Counted from the stretch's first letter, positions 25,085 through 34,996 are shown. The stretch: DNA of 64,000 bases from an uncultured Altererythrobacter sp. (GCA_913055875.1 CAJXJY010000013.1:1-64000), one strand, 5' to 3'. Program-made: numbers and translations. Notes: generated by a model from the sequence alone, not told the origin.

Positions 25085-26899
25085 ATGAAATCGATCCGCC
25101 TGGCGCTGCTTGCCGCCACCGCCGCGCTTGCGTTGCCTGCCACGCCTGCGCTCGCGCAGGACGCTGCAGATACGACCTCCCAAGCGCCCAAGAGCGAGCA
25201 CGACAAGCTGTTCGCGCTGTTCGCCGAATCCGATGCGCGCAATCTCGAGATCAACCCGCTCGGCCGGCTGTTCCGCGGCGACGACAAGGATGCCGACCGG
25301 CTCGGCGATTTCCTCACCGACAGCAATTTCTACGCCAACCGGCTCGATACGCAGCTCAACCTCGCGCTGCTCGCGCAGATCGACCGCAGCCAGCTCGATG
25401 CGACCGACCAACTCGCCTACGACGTGTTCAAGTACCAGCAGGAATCGGCGCTGCGCGGGCAGACCGACGAGATCCGCGCGCTGACCGAGGTCCGCCCGGT
25501 CAACCACTTCTCGGGCTTCCACACCTTCTACCCGACCTTCGCCAGCGGCGAGAGCGCGGCGCAGTTCAAGACGATCGAGAATTACGAGGACAATCTCTCC
25601 CGACACGACGACTACATCGCCATCGGCGACCGCTCGATCGACAAGTTCCGCGAGGGGATGGAGAGCGGCGTGCTCGAAACCAGCCTGACCATCGACCGGG
25701 TGATCCAGCAGCTCGACACGCAGCTGGCGATCCCGATCGCCGAATCGCAGTTCATGAAGCCGGTGCAGAACTTCCCCGAGGACTTCTCCGACGAGGACAA
25801 GGCGCGCCTTACCGCGGCCTACGAGGCGAAGACGCAGGAGCTCTACGACGCGACCGAGAAGATGCGCGATTTCCTGCGCGACGAATACCTGCCGGTGGCG
25901 CGCGAAAGCGTCGGTCTGAGCCAGATGAAAGGCGGCGAGAAGCTCTACGCGCAGATGATCGAGCAGACCACCACACTGCCGCTGACCGCCGACTATTTGC
26001 ACGAGCTCGGCCTCTCCGAAGTCGCGCGGATCAAGAACGGTCTGCTGGAGATCAGGGACGAGGTCGGCTTCGACGGCACGCTCAACGAGTTCTTCGATTT
26101 CGTCCGCACCGACGCGCAGTTCAAGCCCGAGAGCCGCAAGGCGCTGACGCAGACCTATTACGATATCGGAGAACAGGTCGACGCGAAGATCGGGGAGTAT
26201 TTCTCGGTGCTCCCCAAGACCCCGCTCGAGATCAAGCCTTACGATCCCGCGATAGAGCAGTTCTCGGCGGGGGGTTCGTACCAGTCGGGCGCGCCGGACG
26301 GCTCGCGGCCCGGCACGTTCTATTTCAACGCCTACGACCTGCCGAGCCGGCTGACGACCGGCAACGTCACGCTTTATCTGCACGAGGGTGCGCCGGGGCA
26401 TCACTTCCAGATCAGCCTCGCGCGCGAGAACGACGCGCTGCCCGCTTTCATGCGCTTCGGCGGCAACACCGCCTATGTCGAGGGCTGGGCGCTCTATTCG
26501 GAGACGCTCGGCTACGAGATGGGCTTCTACGACGATCCGTGGAACCGCTACGGCACGCTGCAGGACGAGCAGCTGCGCGCGATGCGGCTGGTGGTCGATA
26601 CCGGGCTGCACGCCAAGGGCTGGAGCCGCGAGCAGGCGATCGACTTCATGCTCGCAAATTCGGGCATGACCCGCACCGAGGTGGTGGCCGAGGTCGAGCG
26701 CTATATCGCTATTCCCAGCCAGGCGCTCGCCTACAAGGTCGGCGCGCTCAAGATCCAGGAACTGCGCGAGAAGGCCGAGGCCGCTTTGGGCGACGATTTC
26801 GACCTGCCCGAATTCCACAACCAGGTGCTCAACACGGGCGCGCTGCCGCTGCCGGTGCTCGAAGCGAAGATCGACGCCTGGATCGCCGCGGGCGGGTGA
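25085..26899 (+). CDS. DUF885 family secreted protein (putative metallopeptidase)
   Basis: This 604-residue protein has a signal peptide (cut after TPALA, about residue 24) and the DUF885 all-helical fold. The probable metal site is HEGAPGHH at residues 433-440, an HExxxGHH variant, followed by the conserved NTAYVEGWALYSE and the helix with DTGLHAKGWS. DUF885 proteins are suspected metallopeptidases; the activity is inferred from the motif. The start at 25085 is chosen because it directly precedes the signal peptide. Confidence 0.85.
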   Translation: MKSIRLALLAATAALALPATPALAQDAADTTSQAPKSEHDKLFALFAESDARNLEINPLGRLFRGDDKDADRLGDFLTDSNFYANRLDTQLNLALLAQIDRSQLDATDQLAYDVFKYQQESALRGQTDEIRALTEVRPVNHFSGFHTFYPTFASGESAAQFKTIENYEDNLSRHDDYIAIGDRSIDKFREGMESGVLETSLTIDRVIQQLDTQLAIPIAESQFMKPVQNFPEDFSDEDKARLTAAYEAKTQELYDATEKMRDFLRDEYLPVARESVGLSQMKGGEKLYAQMIEQTTTLPLTADYLHELGLSEVARIKNGLLEIRDEVGFDGTLNEFFDFVRTDAQFKPESRKALTQTYYDIGEQVDAKIGEYFSVLPKTPLEIKPYDPAIEQFSAGGSYQSGAPDGSRPGTFYFNAYDLPSRLTTGNVTLYLHEGAPGHHFQISLARENDALPAFMRFGGNTAYVEGWALYSETLGYEMGFYDDPWNRYGTLQDEQLRAMRLVVDTGLHAKGWSREQAIDFMLANSGMTRTEVVAEVERYIAIPSQALAYKVGALKIQELREKAEAALGDDFDLPEFHNQVLNTGALPLPVLEAKIDAWIAAGG

Positions 26900-26964
26900 T
26901 CGCGGTTGCACGGTCGGCGCCGAAGGGTCTATCCGGCTGTCGGCAGAGGTTTCCCGGAGGTCGC

Positions 26965-27441
26965 ATGAGGTATGTTTCGATCGCAACCGTGATGGCGCTG
27001 GCGGCGCTCGCGCCGCCCGCTTTGGCGCAGGACGCCGATGTGCCCTCGGTCAACCGCGGCGATTTCGTCGCCAGCATGAACGCCGAGTTCGCGCGGCTCG
27101 ACGGCGACGGCGACGGGAGGGTGACGCGCGCCGAGGTCGAGGCTTCGCAGCGGCAGGCGGCGCAGGCCGAGGCGCTGCGCCAGAACCGGCTGGTGTTCGA
27201 TCGGTTGGATGCCGACGGCAACGGGACGCTCACGCCCGATGAGTTCGCCCAGCTCGCCAACCCGGCGGCGATCCCGATCGATGCCGCGCCGATGATGGCG
27301 CAGCTCGACGGCGATGGCGACGGGCTCATCACGCTGGTCGAGCACCGCACCGCGACGCAGGCCAATTTCGACCGCATCGACGGCGACCGCGACGGGGTGG
27401 TGACCCCGGCGGAAATGCGCGTCGCGGGGATTATCCGGTAG
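26965..27441 (+). CDS. Secreted EF-hand calcium-binding protein
   Basis: This 158-residue protein has a signal peptide (ALAPPALAQ-DA) and four EF-hand loops: DGDGDGRVTRAE, DADGNGTLTPDE, DGDGDGLITLVE and DGDRDGVVTPAE. Each keeps acidic residues at loop positions 1, 3, 5 and 12. It should bind calcium in the periplasm; a partner is not visible, although the preceding DUF885 gene is 65 bases upstream on the same strand. CCGGAGG precedes the ATG. Confidence 0.9.
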   Translation: MRYVSIATVMALAALAPPALAQDADVPSVNRGDFVASMNAEFARLDGDGDGRVTRAEVEASQRQAAQAEALRQNRLVFDRLDADGNGTLTPDEFAQLANPAAIPIDAAPMMAQLDGDGDGLITLVEHRTATQANFDRIDGDRDGVVTPAEMRVAGIIR

Positions 27442-27484
27442 GGTTCGGTTGGGCGCGGCTGGAATGGCTGCGGTAGCGGCCGGG

Positions 27485-27614
27485 GTCCTTGTTGCGTGCG
27501 GGCCGCACGTCCGTGCGTCCCTTGCTGTTCCATCCCACGCCCCCACCCGGAGTCTTTTTTTGGCGGCGAGGCGGCAAGGGAGGGGCGGACGCCCCGACCG
27601 CACGCAACAAGGAC
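27485..27614. repeat. Inverted-repeat element, copy 3 (partial)
   Basis: Arms at 27485-27501 and 27598-27614 (GTCCTTGTTGCGTGCGG and its inverse) bracket a segment containing half of the central hairpin seen in copies 1 and 2 (the CTGTTCC...CACCCGG part near 27525-27550). The other hairpin arm is missing. It lies between the EF-hand and symporter genes, so it may serve as a terminator. Confidence 0.75.
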
Positions 27615-27658
27615 TCCTAACCGCACCAGTTCAGCAATCTTGAAACCGGATCCAGCAG

Positions 27659-28915
27659 TCAGACATCGTCCGCGCTGATCATTTCCTCGCGGTCGAGCTC
27701 GCCGGTCAGGCTTGCCACCGTGGTCGCCACCGCCGCGTCGCCGCTGACGTTTGTGGTGGTGCGCATCATGTCCATGATCCGGTCGATGCCCGCCACCAGC
27801 GCGATCGTCTCGAGCGGCACGCCGACCGCGCCGAACACCAGCACCATCATGATCAGGCCGGATCCCGGGATTCCCGCCGCGCCGATCGCGCCGAGCGTGC
27901 CGAGCACCGAGATGAGCACGTAGTCGCCCATCGACAGGTCGACCCCGAACACCTGCGCCCCGAACAGCGTGGCGAGGCCGAGATACATCGCGGTTCCGTT
28001 CATGTTGATCGTCGCGCCGAGCGAGATCACGAAGCTCGCGACCGAATTCGACACGCCCAGATTGCGCCGGGCGCAGCGCAGCGTGACGGGCAGGGTCGCG
28101 TTCGAACTCGCAGTCGAATAACTGACCGCCATCGCGTCGACGATGCCGCGGAAGAAATCCACCACCGGCAGCCGCGCGATGAACTTGATCATCCCGGCAT
28201 AGATGATGCCGATAATCAGGAAGCAGCCGAGATAGTTGAGGAAGACGAGGATGCCGAGCGCCTGCAGCGCTTCCAGCCCGAGCGTCCCCGCGACCCAAGC
28301 CATCAGCGCGAAGACGCCGAACGGGGTCAGCTCCATCACCACCATGGTGACCTTCTGCATGACCACGCTGCCGGCGTCGAAGATCTTGAGCACCGGCTCG
28401 CCTTCCTCCTTCGCCATCAGGATGCCGATCCCGATCAGCAGCGAGAAGACGATCAGCGGCAGCACGTTGACGTCGGCCATCACCTGGACCGGGCTCGACG
28501 GCACGATTTCGAGGATCATGTCCTGCAACGTGACCGCGTCCTGCTGCCGCTGTTGCGCGCGTTCGAGCGCGGCCGGGTCGAGGTCCATGCCCGAGGCGTC
28601 CAGCCCCGAGCCGGGCTGCACGAAAGTGCCGATCGCGAGGCCGAGCCATACCGCCATCTGCCCGGTGACCACGAACAGCAGCAGGGCGCGCCAGCCGACG
28701 CTGCCGAGCTTGCGCAGGTCGCCGATCGAGGCGACGCCGGCAACGAGGCTGAAGAAGATCAGCGGAACCACCAGCATCTTGATGAAGGCGATGAAGATGT
28801 CGCCGACGATCTTGATGCTCTCGGCACCCGGCCCCCACAGCCACCCGGCGAGGATGCCGAGAACGAGCGCCGCTACGACGCGCTGCCACAACGGAATGGC
28901 GAACCAGAATTTCAT
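27659..28915 (-). CDS. Dicarboxylate/amino acid:cation symporter (DAACS/SDF family)
   Basis: This 418-residue protein is a GltP/DctA-type transporter with eight membrane segments and two re-entrant hairpins. The signature serine-rich hairpin is SYSTASSNATLP, the cation site is in ATINMNGTAMY, and the second hairpin is AAGIPGSG. It imports C4-dicarboxylates, glutamate or aspartate with Na+ or H+; the exact substrate is unclear. The ATG at 28915 is preferred over the longer frame, because MKFWFAIPLWQRV is the family N-terminus. Confidence 0.9.
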   Translation of the reverse strand: MKFWFAIPLWQRVVAALVLGILAGWLWGPGAESIKIVGDIFIAFIKMLVVPLIFFSLVAGVASIGDLRKLGSVGWRALLLFVVTGQMAVWLGLAIGTFVQPGSGLDASGMDLDPAALERAQQRQQDAVTLQDMILEIVPSSPVQVMADVNVLPLIVFSLLIGIGILMAKEEGEPVLKIFDAGSVVMQKVTMVVMELTPFGVFALMAWVAGTLGLEALQALGILVFLNYLGCFLIIGIIYAGMIKFIARLPVVDFFRGIVDAMAVSYSTASSNATLPVTLRCARRNLGVSNSVASFVISLGATINMNGTAMYLGLATLFGAQVFGVDLSMGDYVLISVLGTLGAIGAAGIPGSGLIMMVLVFGAVGVPLETIALVAGIDRIMDMMRTTTNVSGDAAVATTVASLTGELDREEMISADDV

Positions 28916-29090
28916 GCGATGTCCCCTCTGCGCGGTGCCGCACCGGCACCGGCTGTTCCCGCAATTCAAGCCGGTATGGGTAGCCGACCTGCGGCGAATG
29001 GCAAGCGGGGCCGCCTATTCCGGCTGTGCGCAACCGGATGCACGCGGTCTATGCGATGGCATTGATCCGCTACGGACAAGACTATCTGAC

Positions 29091-29200
29091 CCCCTCCCCC
29101 TTGAGGGGGAGGTCGGGTGGGGGTGTACGGCGTCGGTGGCTCGCATCGACCTGGCCACAGCGCCGAACCCCCACCCTCTACCCCTCCCCAAGGGGAGGGG
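29091..29200. repeat. Nested GC-rich inverted repeat between symporter and leuS
   Basis: An 8-base stem-loop at 29093-29112 (CCTCCCCC/GGGGGAGG) and a 10-base palindrome at 29181-29200 (CCCCTCCCCA-type) flank a longer pairing, GGGTGGGGGT at 29115-29124 with its inverse near 29166-29175. The 317-base gap between the divergent symporter start and leuS stop holds nothing else. Confidence 0.7.
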
Positions 29201-29232
29201 AGAGAATGACCGATTTCCAACGAGCCATTTGC

Positions 29233-31737
29233 TCAGGTAACGACGAAATTGACCAACCGCCCCGGCACGTGGATGGTGCGGCGCAAGGTGCCGTCGGCGA
29301 GATATTGCGCGACCTTGGCATCGGCTTTCGCGGCCTCGATCACGGCCTCCTCCCCGGCATCGGCGGGGACGGTGACGGTCGCGCGCAGCTTGCCGTTGAC
29401 CTGCACCGAGATGGTGGCTTCCTCGGCAGCGAGATATTCCTCGCCCGGATCGGGCCACGCCTCGCCGAACACGCTGCCGGTGTTCCCGAACGCCTCGCGC
29501 CACAGATATTCGGCGATATGCGGCGCGAACACGCCAAGCACCTTCATGAACTCGGCCATCACGTGGCGCAGCAGCGGGAGTTCCTTCGCCTCCGCCTTCT
29601 GCGCCAGCGGGCGCACTTCGCCGACGAAGCTGTGCAGACCGGCGATCGCGTTGTGGAACCCGCGCCGTTCCTCGACCTGCTCCGCCACGTCGCGCGCCAG
29701 CTTCGCGAGTTCGCGCATCGCGGCGCGTTCGGCTGGCGTTTCCGCTTTCGGTCCGCCCGTGAGCGCCGGTGCCGCCGCCAGCTCGCCGCACAGCGTCCAG
29801 ATCTGCCCGAGAAAGCGCTGCTTGCCCTCGATCCCGGCATCGTCCCAGTCGATATCGCGCCGCAGCGGGGTGTCGGCGAGCGTGTAGAGCCGCAGCGCGT
29901 CGGCGCCGAAACGGTCGACCATCTCGGTCGGCACTATCACGTTGCCCTTCGATTTCGACATCTTCGCCCCGCCAAGCCGGACCATGCCGTTGTCGAGGAA
30001 ATTGCGCACCGGCTCGGGCTCGGGGGTGAGCCCGATCGAATGGAGGAAATAGCTGATGAAGCGGAAATAAATGAGGTGCTGCGAAGCGTGCTCGAGCCCG
30101 CCGACATAATAGTCGATCGGCATCCAGTCCTTCGCTCGTTCGGGGCTCCACGCTTCGCCGGAATTGGCGGCGTCGAGAAAGCGCCACGCATACCACGAGG
30201 AGCACATGAAGGTGTCCATCGTATCGGTCTCGCGCCGCGCGGGTTCGCCGGTGCCGGGCCAGGTGGTCTCGACGAAGCCGGGCACGCTCGCCATCGCCTT
30301 GCCCGACCCCTTGCCGAAATCGGCGCCGGCGGGGAGCATGACGGGCAGGTCGGGCGCCTTCGCCCAGCCGTGCTCGTCCGAATGCACCATCGGGATCGGC
30401 GCGCCCCAGTAGCGCTGGCGCGAGATCAGCCAGTCGCGCAGGCGGAAATTGACCCGACGCTTGCCGAGGCCCTGCTCGTCGAGATGGTCGATGATCGCCT
30501 GCTTGGCATCGAGGCTCGGCATGCCGTCGAAGCGGCCCGAATTCGCCATCACGCCGGGGTCGGTATAGGCCTCGTCGAGCTCGCCCTCCGGCGCACCTTT
30601 GGAGGGTAGGATCACCTGCTTGATCGGCAGCCCGTTACGCCGGGCGAAATCGAAATCGCGCGCGTCGTGCGCGGGCACGTTCATGATCGCGCCGGTACCG
30701 TAGCCGCCGAGCACGTATTCGCTGACATAGACCGGCACTTCCTCGCCGGTCAGCGGATTGCGGCAGCTCGCGCCGAGTTCGACCCCGGTGCGCTCGGCAG
30801 TCTCGCGTTCGAGTTCGCTGCGATTGGTCGCCCAGGCGACGTATTCGTCGACCTTGGGGCGCTGTTCGGGCGAAGCGAGCACCTTGACTAGTTCGTGCTC
30901 GGGCGCGAGCGTGACCGAGGTGACGCCGAAAATCGTATCCGCGCGGGTGGTGTAGCAGCGGATGGAATGCTCGTCGCTCCCGACCACCGGGAAGGCGATC
31001 TCGACACCCTCGCTGCGCCCGATCCAGCCGCGCTGGACCGCGATCGCCTCGTCCGACCAGCCGCCCTGCAGCGTATCCAGCCCGTCCCACAGCTGCTGCG
31101 CATATTCGGTGATGCGGATATACCATTGCTGCAGCCGCCGCCGCTCGACCGGCGCGCCCGAGCGCCAGCCGAGCCCGTCGATGACCTGCTCGTTGGCGAG
31201 CACCGTTTCGTCGACCGGGTCCCAATTGACCCAGCCGTCGGCGCGGTAGACCAGCCCGTGATCGTACAGCGTCTGGAACAGCCATTGCGTCCAGCGATAG
31301 AATTCGGGCGAGGAGGAATTGGTCTCCTGCGCGAGGTCGAACGAGATGCCGAGCCGCGAGAACTGCTCGTGCTTCATCGCGTGGATGTTCTTGGCGGTCC
31401 ATTCGGCCGGATCGACCTTGTTCTTGATCGCGGCGTTCTCCGCCGGCAGCCCGAACGCATCCCAGCCGAGCGGGTGCAGCACCTCGTAGCCGCGGAAGCG
31501 CGACAGCCGCGCGACCGCGTCGGACAGGGCATAGACGCGGACATGGCCGAGATGCGCATTGCCCGACGGGTAGGGGAACATGCCGAGCACGTAGCGCTTG
31601 TCGGGATTGTCGCTGTCGAGATCGCAGCGGTCGGGCTTCTCCGCCTCCCAGATCGCGCGCGCGCGCGTCTCGACTTCGCCGAAGGCTTCGCGGAACGGGC
31701 GGTCGAGCAGGTCGGCGGTGGAGGCGGTATCGGTCAT
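29233..31737 (-). CDS. leuS: Leucyl-tRNA synthetase
   Basis: This 834-residue class I enzyme charges tRNA-Leu. The HIGH motif is the variant HLGH in PYPSGNAHLGHVRVY and the second signature is KMSKSKGN. The CP1 editing domain (TTRADTIFGVTSVTLAPEH, with the downstream NVPAHDARDFDFARRN) is present. No lptE or holA follows it, as would be usual for the housekeeping copy in proteobacteria; it sits alone between an unrelated symporter and a divergent gene. The sequence around the HIGH motif differs from the alphaproteobacterial form I would expect. It may be a second or transferred copy. Confidence 0.9.
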   Translation of the reverse strand: MTDTASTADLLDRPFREAFGEVETRARAIWEAEKPDRCDLDSDNPDKRYVLGMFPYPSGNAHLGHVRVYALSDAVARLSRFRGYEVLHPLGWDAFGLPAENAAIKNKVDPAEWTAKNIHAMKHEQFSRLGISFDLAQETNSSSPEFYRWTQWLFQTLYDHGLVYRADGWVNWDPVDETVLANEQVIDGLGWRSGAPVERRRLQQWYIRITEYAQQLWDGLDTLQGGWSDEAIAVQRGWIGRSEGVEIAFPVVGSDEHSIRCYTTRADTIFGVTSVTLAPEHELVKVLASPEQRPKVDEYVAWATNRSELERETAERTGVELGASCRNPLTGEEVPVYVSEYVLGGYGTGAIMNVPAHDARDFDFARRNGLPIKQVILPSKGAPEGELDEAYTDPGVMANSGRFDGMPSLDAKQAIIDHLDEQGLGKRRVNFRLRDWLISRQRYWGAPIPMVHSDEHGWAKAPDLPVMLPAGADFGKGSGKAMASVPGFVETTWPGTGEPARRETDTMDTFMCSSWYAWRFLDAANSGEAWSPERAKDWMPIDYYVGGLEHASQHLIYFRFISYFLHSIGLTPEPEPVRNFLDNGMVRLGGAKMSKSKGNVIVPTEMVDRFGADALRLYTLADTPLRRDIDWDDAGIEGKQRFLGQIWTLCGELAAAPALTGGPKAETPAERAAMRELAKLARDVAEQVEERRGFHNAIAGLHSFVGEVRPLAQKAEAKELPLLRHVMAEFMKVLGVFAPHIAEYLWREAFGNTGSVFGEAWPDPGEEYLAAEEATISVQVNGKLRATVTVPADAGEEAVIEAAKADAKVAQYLADGTLRRTIHVPGRLVNFVVT

Positions 31738-31990
31738 GCTGATGCGTTCTGTCCGGGCGGGCCAATCAGTGTCGGGGCGGATGATCGGGCGGGTCGAGGC
31801 GCGCTAGCCCCAACGCGAACACAGTGCAACATCAAGCCTCCGCGCTTACCGCCGTCCGACCCGCCAGCGGCATCGCGAGTGCCGATTGCGGCTTTCTAAC
31901 AGGCTTTGTCACAGCCCTGACAAGCTTGGTGTGTGGGGCGTGCCGCCGCATGCGCGCATGGTCGTGTGCGACTTCAACAGGGAGCTTCAC

Positions 31991-32869
31991 ATGAAACACG
32001 CAATTGCATTGTTCGCCACCGCCGCCTTCGTCGCCGGATCGGCCACGCCCGCGCTGGCGAAGAAGAAGGACGAGGTTCAGCTGCAGACCTGCGAGCAGAG
32101 CTACGGCACCATCGCCGTGGTCGACGGCGATACGCAGGGCTGGACCGAATACGGCCTCGGATCCCCGCGCGAGCTGATCAACACGCTGGCGATCGAATCG
32201 GGCTGCTTCACCCCGCTCAACCCGGCCAGCGGCCAGGCTGCGGATTTCCTCCTCAACGTCATCGGCGGGAGCAAGGAAGAGGTCGACAAGTCGGTCGAAG
32301 TGGCCAAGTCGGCGGCGATGGAAGGGCTGTGGCGGTCGGGCGCGGCGAGTTCCGTGCTCTCCAAGGTTCCGATCGGCGGCGCGCTGCTCGGCGCGTTCGG
32401 CGGCTTCGGCGGCAAGAAGAAGCGCGTCGCCGCCGCGATCAAGGTACTCAGCCCCGCGACCGGCCAGACGATCACCGTCGGCTCGGGCGAGGTCAAGAAG
32501 ACCACGCTCAGCTTCGGCGGTTCGAACGCTTGGACGCAGGGCGCGCAGGCGGCGGGCTATGCGAGCAACAAGAACGGCAAGCTGATGGCCGAAGCCTTCG
32601 TCATCGCCTTCAACGGCATCTCGGCGCAGGGCGAGGTGCTGCAGCAGGCCGCCGCGATGGCGCCGCAGGCCGATGCCGAGCCCGAACCCGCGGCGGTGGT
32701 CGCGGTCGACACCATCCTGCGCGACGGCCCCGCCGCCGAAGCGGGCGAAGTGCGCAGCCTGCGCGCCGGCACCGAACTCAGCCCGACGGGCGGCCGCGAA
32801 GGCCTGTTCATCGAGGTCGAGGACAATTACGGCACCAGGGGCTGGGTCTCGGTCGAAGACCTTGGCTGA
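31991..32869 (+). CDS. Exported CsgG-like protein with C-terminal SH3 domain
   Basis: This 292-residue protein has a signal peptide (ATPALA-KKKDE), a CsgG/LpoB-like central region (a glycine-rich stretch about residues 120-140, AAAIKVLSPATGQTITVGSGEVKKT) and a C-terminal bacterial SH3 domain (about residues 230-292, ILRDGPAAEAGEVRSLRAGTEL...GWVSVEDLG). SH3 domains of this type bind peptidoglycan or peptides. The CsgG resemblance is an inference from short motifs. It precedes the two-component genes on the same strand, 85 bases upstream, and may belong to that locus. Confidence 0.55.
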   Translation: MKHAIALFATAAFVAGSATPALAKKKDEVQLQTCEQSYGTIAVVDGDTQGWTEYGLGSPRELINTLAIESGCFTPLNPASGQAADFLLNVIGGSKEEVDKSVEVAKSAAMEGLWRSGAASSVLSKVPIGGALLGAFGGFGGKKKRVAAAIKVLSPATGQTITVGSGEVKKTTLSFGGSNAWTQGAQAAGYASNKNGKLMAEAFVIAFNGISAQGEVLQQAAAMAPQADAEPEPAAVVAVDTILRDGPAAEAGEVRSLRAGTELSPTGGREGLFIEVEDNYGTRGWVSVEDLG

Positions 32870-32954
32870 GCCGCATGCTTGCCCGGAACCCGCGGCGGTG
32901 GCACAGGTATCGCCGCCGCGGGACGGCACGCCCGACAGGACGGGGAACGGCAGG

Positions 32955-33650
32955 ATGAGCACCAGCGAAGCGCTCAACATTCTCTACGTCGAGGACGACC
33001 AGCGCGCTGCCGGCGAAGTGCAGGAGCTGGCTTCCGAACGCGGCGACCGCGTGGTGTGGGAAAGCACCGGCAGCGGCGGATTGCTGCGCGCCGGGATGGA
33101 GAAGTTCGACGTCATCATCCTCGACCGCATGCTCGGCGATATCGACGGGCTGACCATCATCAAGCGGCTGCGCGAAAGCGGCGTCGGCACCCCGGTGCTG
33201 ATGCTCTCCGCGCTGGGGCGGACCAGCGACCGCGCCGAGGGGCTGGAATCGGGTGCGGACGACTATCTCGCCAAGCCGTTCGAGGCGCCCGAGCTGTTCG
33301 CCCGGATCAAGGCGCTCCACCGCCGTTCTTCGGGGCGCGAGCACAGCGCGGTGATCATCTACGGCGCATTCGAATGCCACGTGAAGGCGCGCACCGCCTT
33401 CCGCCAGAACGAGCATCTTGCGCTGAGCCCGCGCGAATTCGAGCTGTTCCGCTACTTCATGCAAAATGCGGGCGAAGTCGTGACGCGCGAGATGCTGCTG
33501 CGCGACGTGTGGGGCATGTCGTTCGATCCGCAGACCAATGTCGTCGACGTCAATATCGGCCGGCTCCGGCGCAAGCTCGAGGAAGGTTTCGACAGCCCTG
33601 CGCTGGAGACGATCTGGGGCTCGGGCTACCGCCTGCTCGACGGGAGGTAG
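32955..33650 (+). CDS. OmpR/PhoB-type response regulator
   Basis: This 231-residue protein has a receiver domain (acidic pocket VEDD near residue 12, phosphoacceptor Asp57 in VIILDRML, Lys in YLAKPFEAPE) and a winged-helix DNA-binding domain (about residues 130-230, SPREFELFRYFMQN...GRLRRKLE...TIWGSGYRL). It should be controlled by the histidine kinase encoded 2 bases downstream. Being first in the run, it probably regulates the lipoprotein, CHAT, barrel and giant-protein genes. Confidence 0.93.
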   Translation: MSTSEALNILYVEDDQRAAGEVQELASERGDRVVWESTGSGGLLRAGMEKFDVIILDRMLGDIDGLTIIKRLRESGVGTPVLMLSALGRTSDRAEGLESGADDYLAKPFEAPELFARIKALHRRSSGREHSAVIIYGAFECHVKARTAFRQNEHLALSPREFELFRYFMQNAGEVVTREMLLRDVWGMSFDPQTNVVDVNIGRLRRKLEEGFDSPALETIWGSGYRLLDGR

Positions 33651-33652
33651 CC

Positions 33653-34996
33653 ATTCAGGCGCGCCGTTCGATATTCTCGCGCATCGTGTGGCTGGCCATC
33701 GGCCTGTCGCTCTTGCTCGTCTTCGGGTTGTGGGTGCTGACCGACCAGACGATCCGCGGGACGATGGAGGCATCGGCCGAGGATGCGGTCGATGTCGACC
33801 TCGCCGGGCTGGTGGATATCTATGCCAGCGTGGGACAGGAAGAGTTGCAAAGCCGGATCGGCGATCGCCTCGCGATCACTCCGGCCGATGGCAGCGCTCC
33901 GCATTACCTGCTGGCCGACGATGCCGGACGGCGGATCGCGGGCGATATCGCGAACTGGCCGAGGCTCGATCCCTCGGTCTCCGAAAGCGGCCGGATCCGC
34001 ATCGGCGAGAACACTCCTGCCTTCGCGCGCGCGACGCAGCTCGGGCCCGACCTGCGCCTGCTGGTCGCGCGCGAGACCGGGGACAGCGGCCCATTGCTCC
34101 AGCGCGTCGCGCTCGTATTCCTGATCGGCGGGGCGGTGTTCGTGGTGCTGGTCGGCGTGTTCGGCCGGCTCGCCGCGGCGCGGCTGCATCGGCGGATCAA
34201 CCTCGTCAACGAGGCGTTCCGTTCGCCCGGCGGCGACAGCCTCGCGTCGATCGAGCGCAAGCACGGCAGTGACGAGATCGACGAACTCGCCGCGCACAGC
34301 GCGGCGGCGCTCGGCCGCGTACGGCGGCTGATGGAGGCCTATCGCGACAGTTCGGACCAGGTCGCGCACGAAATCCGCACGCCGCTGATGCATCTCGACG
34401 GGCGGCTGGTGCGCGCGCTCGCTGCCAACCCGCAGCCCGAGGTCGCCGAGCGGCTGGTCGAGGCGCGCGCGGAGATTCGTCGGCTGGTCGGCATCCTCGA
34501 ATCGCTGCTCGATATCGCCGCCAGCAAGGCCCGCCAGGGCGACCGGCTCGGCCTCGAACAGCTCGACCTGTCGGCGATGGTGTCGCGGATATGCGATCTC
34601 TATGCCGACAGTGCGGAGGAATCGGGACACAGCTTCGAATGGCGTGTCGAGCCCGACATCTGGATCGCCGCCGAGGAAACGCAGCTCAGCCGTCTGGTCA
34701 CCAACCTGCTCGACAATGCGTTCAAATACGTGCCCGAAGACGGTCTCGTTCGCCTGACGCTCGATCCGGGCCCGGTTTTGGTGGTGCAGGATGACGGCCC
34801 CGGCATCCCGGCTGAGGACCGCGAGCGGGTGTTCGAGCGGTTCTACCGCGGCAACGGCGACAAGAGCGGCCAGCCCGGCAGCGGCCTCGGCCTCGCGCTC
34901 GCGCGCGCCATCGCCGAACGGCACGGCTTGCAACTGACGCTCGAGGACAGCGACGCGGGAGCCATGTTCCAGCTGGCGAAAGGTGAAATGCGATGA
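33653..34996 (+). CDS. Sensor histidine kinase (HAMP type)
   Basis: This 447-residue protein has an N-terminal membrane segment (VWLAIGLSLLLVFGLWVL), a periplasmic sensor loop of about 110 residues, a second membrane segment (VALVFLIGGAVFVVLVGVF), a HAMP-like linker, the phosphoacceptor His239 in QVAHEIRTPLMH, and an ATPase domain with N-box NLLDNAFKY, DDGPGIP and GSGLGLAL. No ATG or GTG occurs before the first membrane segment. The best start is ATT at 33653, 5 bases after GGGAGG; a later GTG would cut the membrane helix. Rare ATT starts do occur, so this needs N-terminal proof. Confidence 0.85.
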   Translation: MQARRSIFSRIVWLAIGLSLLLVFGLWVLTDQTIRGTMEASAEDAVDVDLAGLVDIYASVGQEELQSRIGDRLAITPADGSAPHYLLADDAGRRIAGDIANWPRLDPSVSESGRIRIGENTPAFARATQLGPDLRLLVARETGDSGPLLQRVALVFLIGGAVFVVLVGVFGRLAAARLHRRINLVNEAFRSPGGDSLASIERKHGSDEIDELAAHSAAALGRVRRLMEAYRDSSDQVAHEIRTPLMHLDGRLVRALAANPQPEVAERLVEARAEIRRLVGILESLLDIAASKARQGDRLGLEQLDLSAMVSRICDLYADSAEESGHSFEWRVEPDIWIAAEETQLSRLVTNLLDNAFKYVPEDGLVRLTLDPGPVLVVQDDGPGIPAEDRERVFERFYRGNGDKSGQPGSGLGLALARAIAERHGLQLTLEDSDAGAMFQLAKGEMR

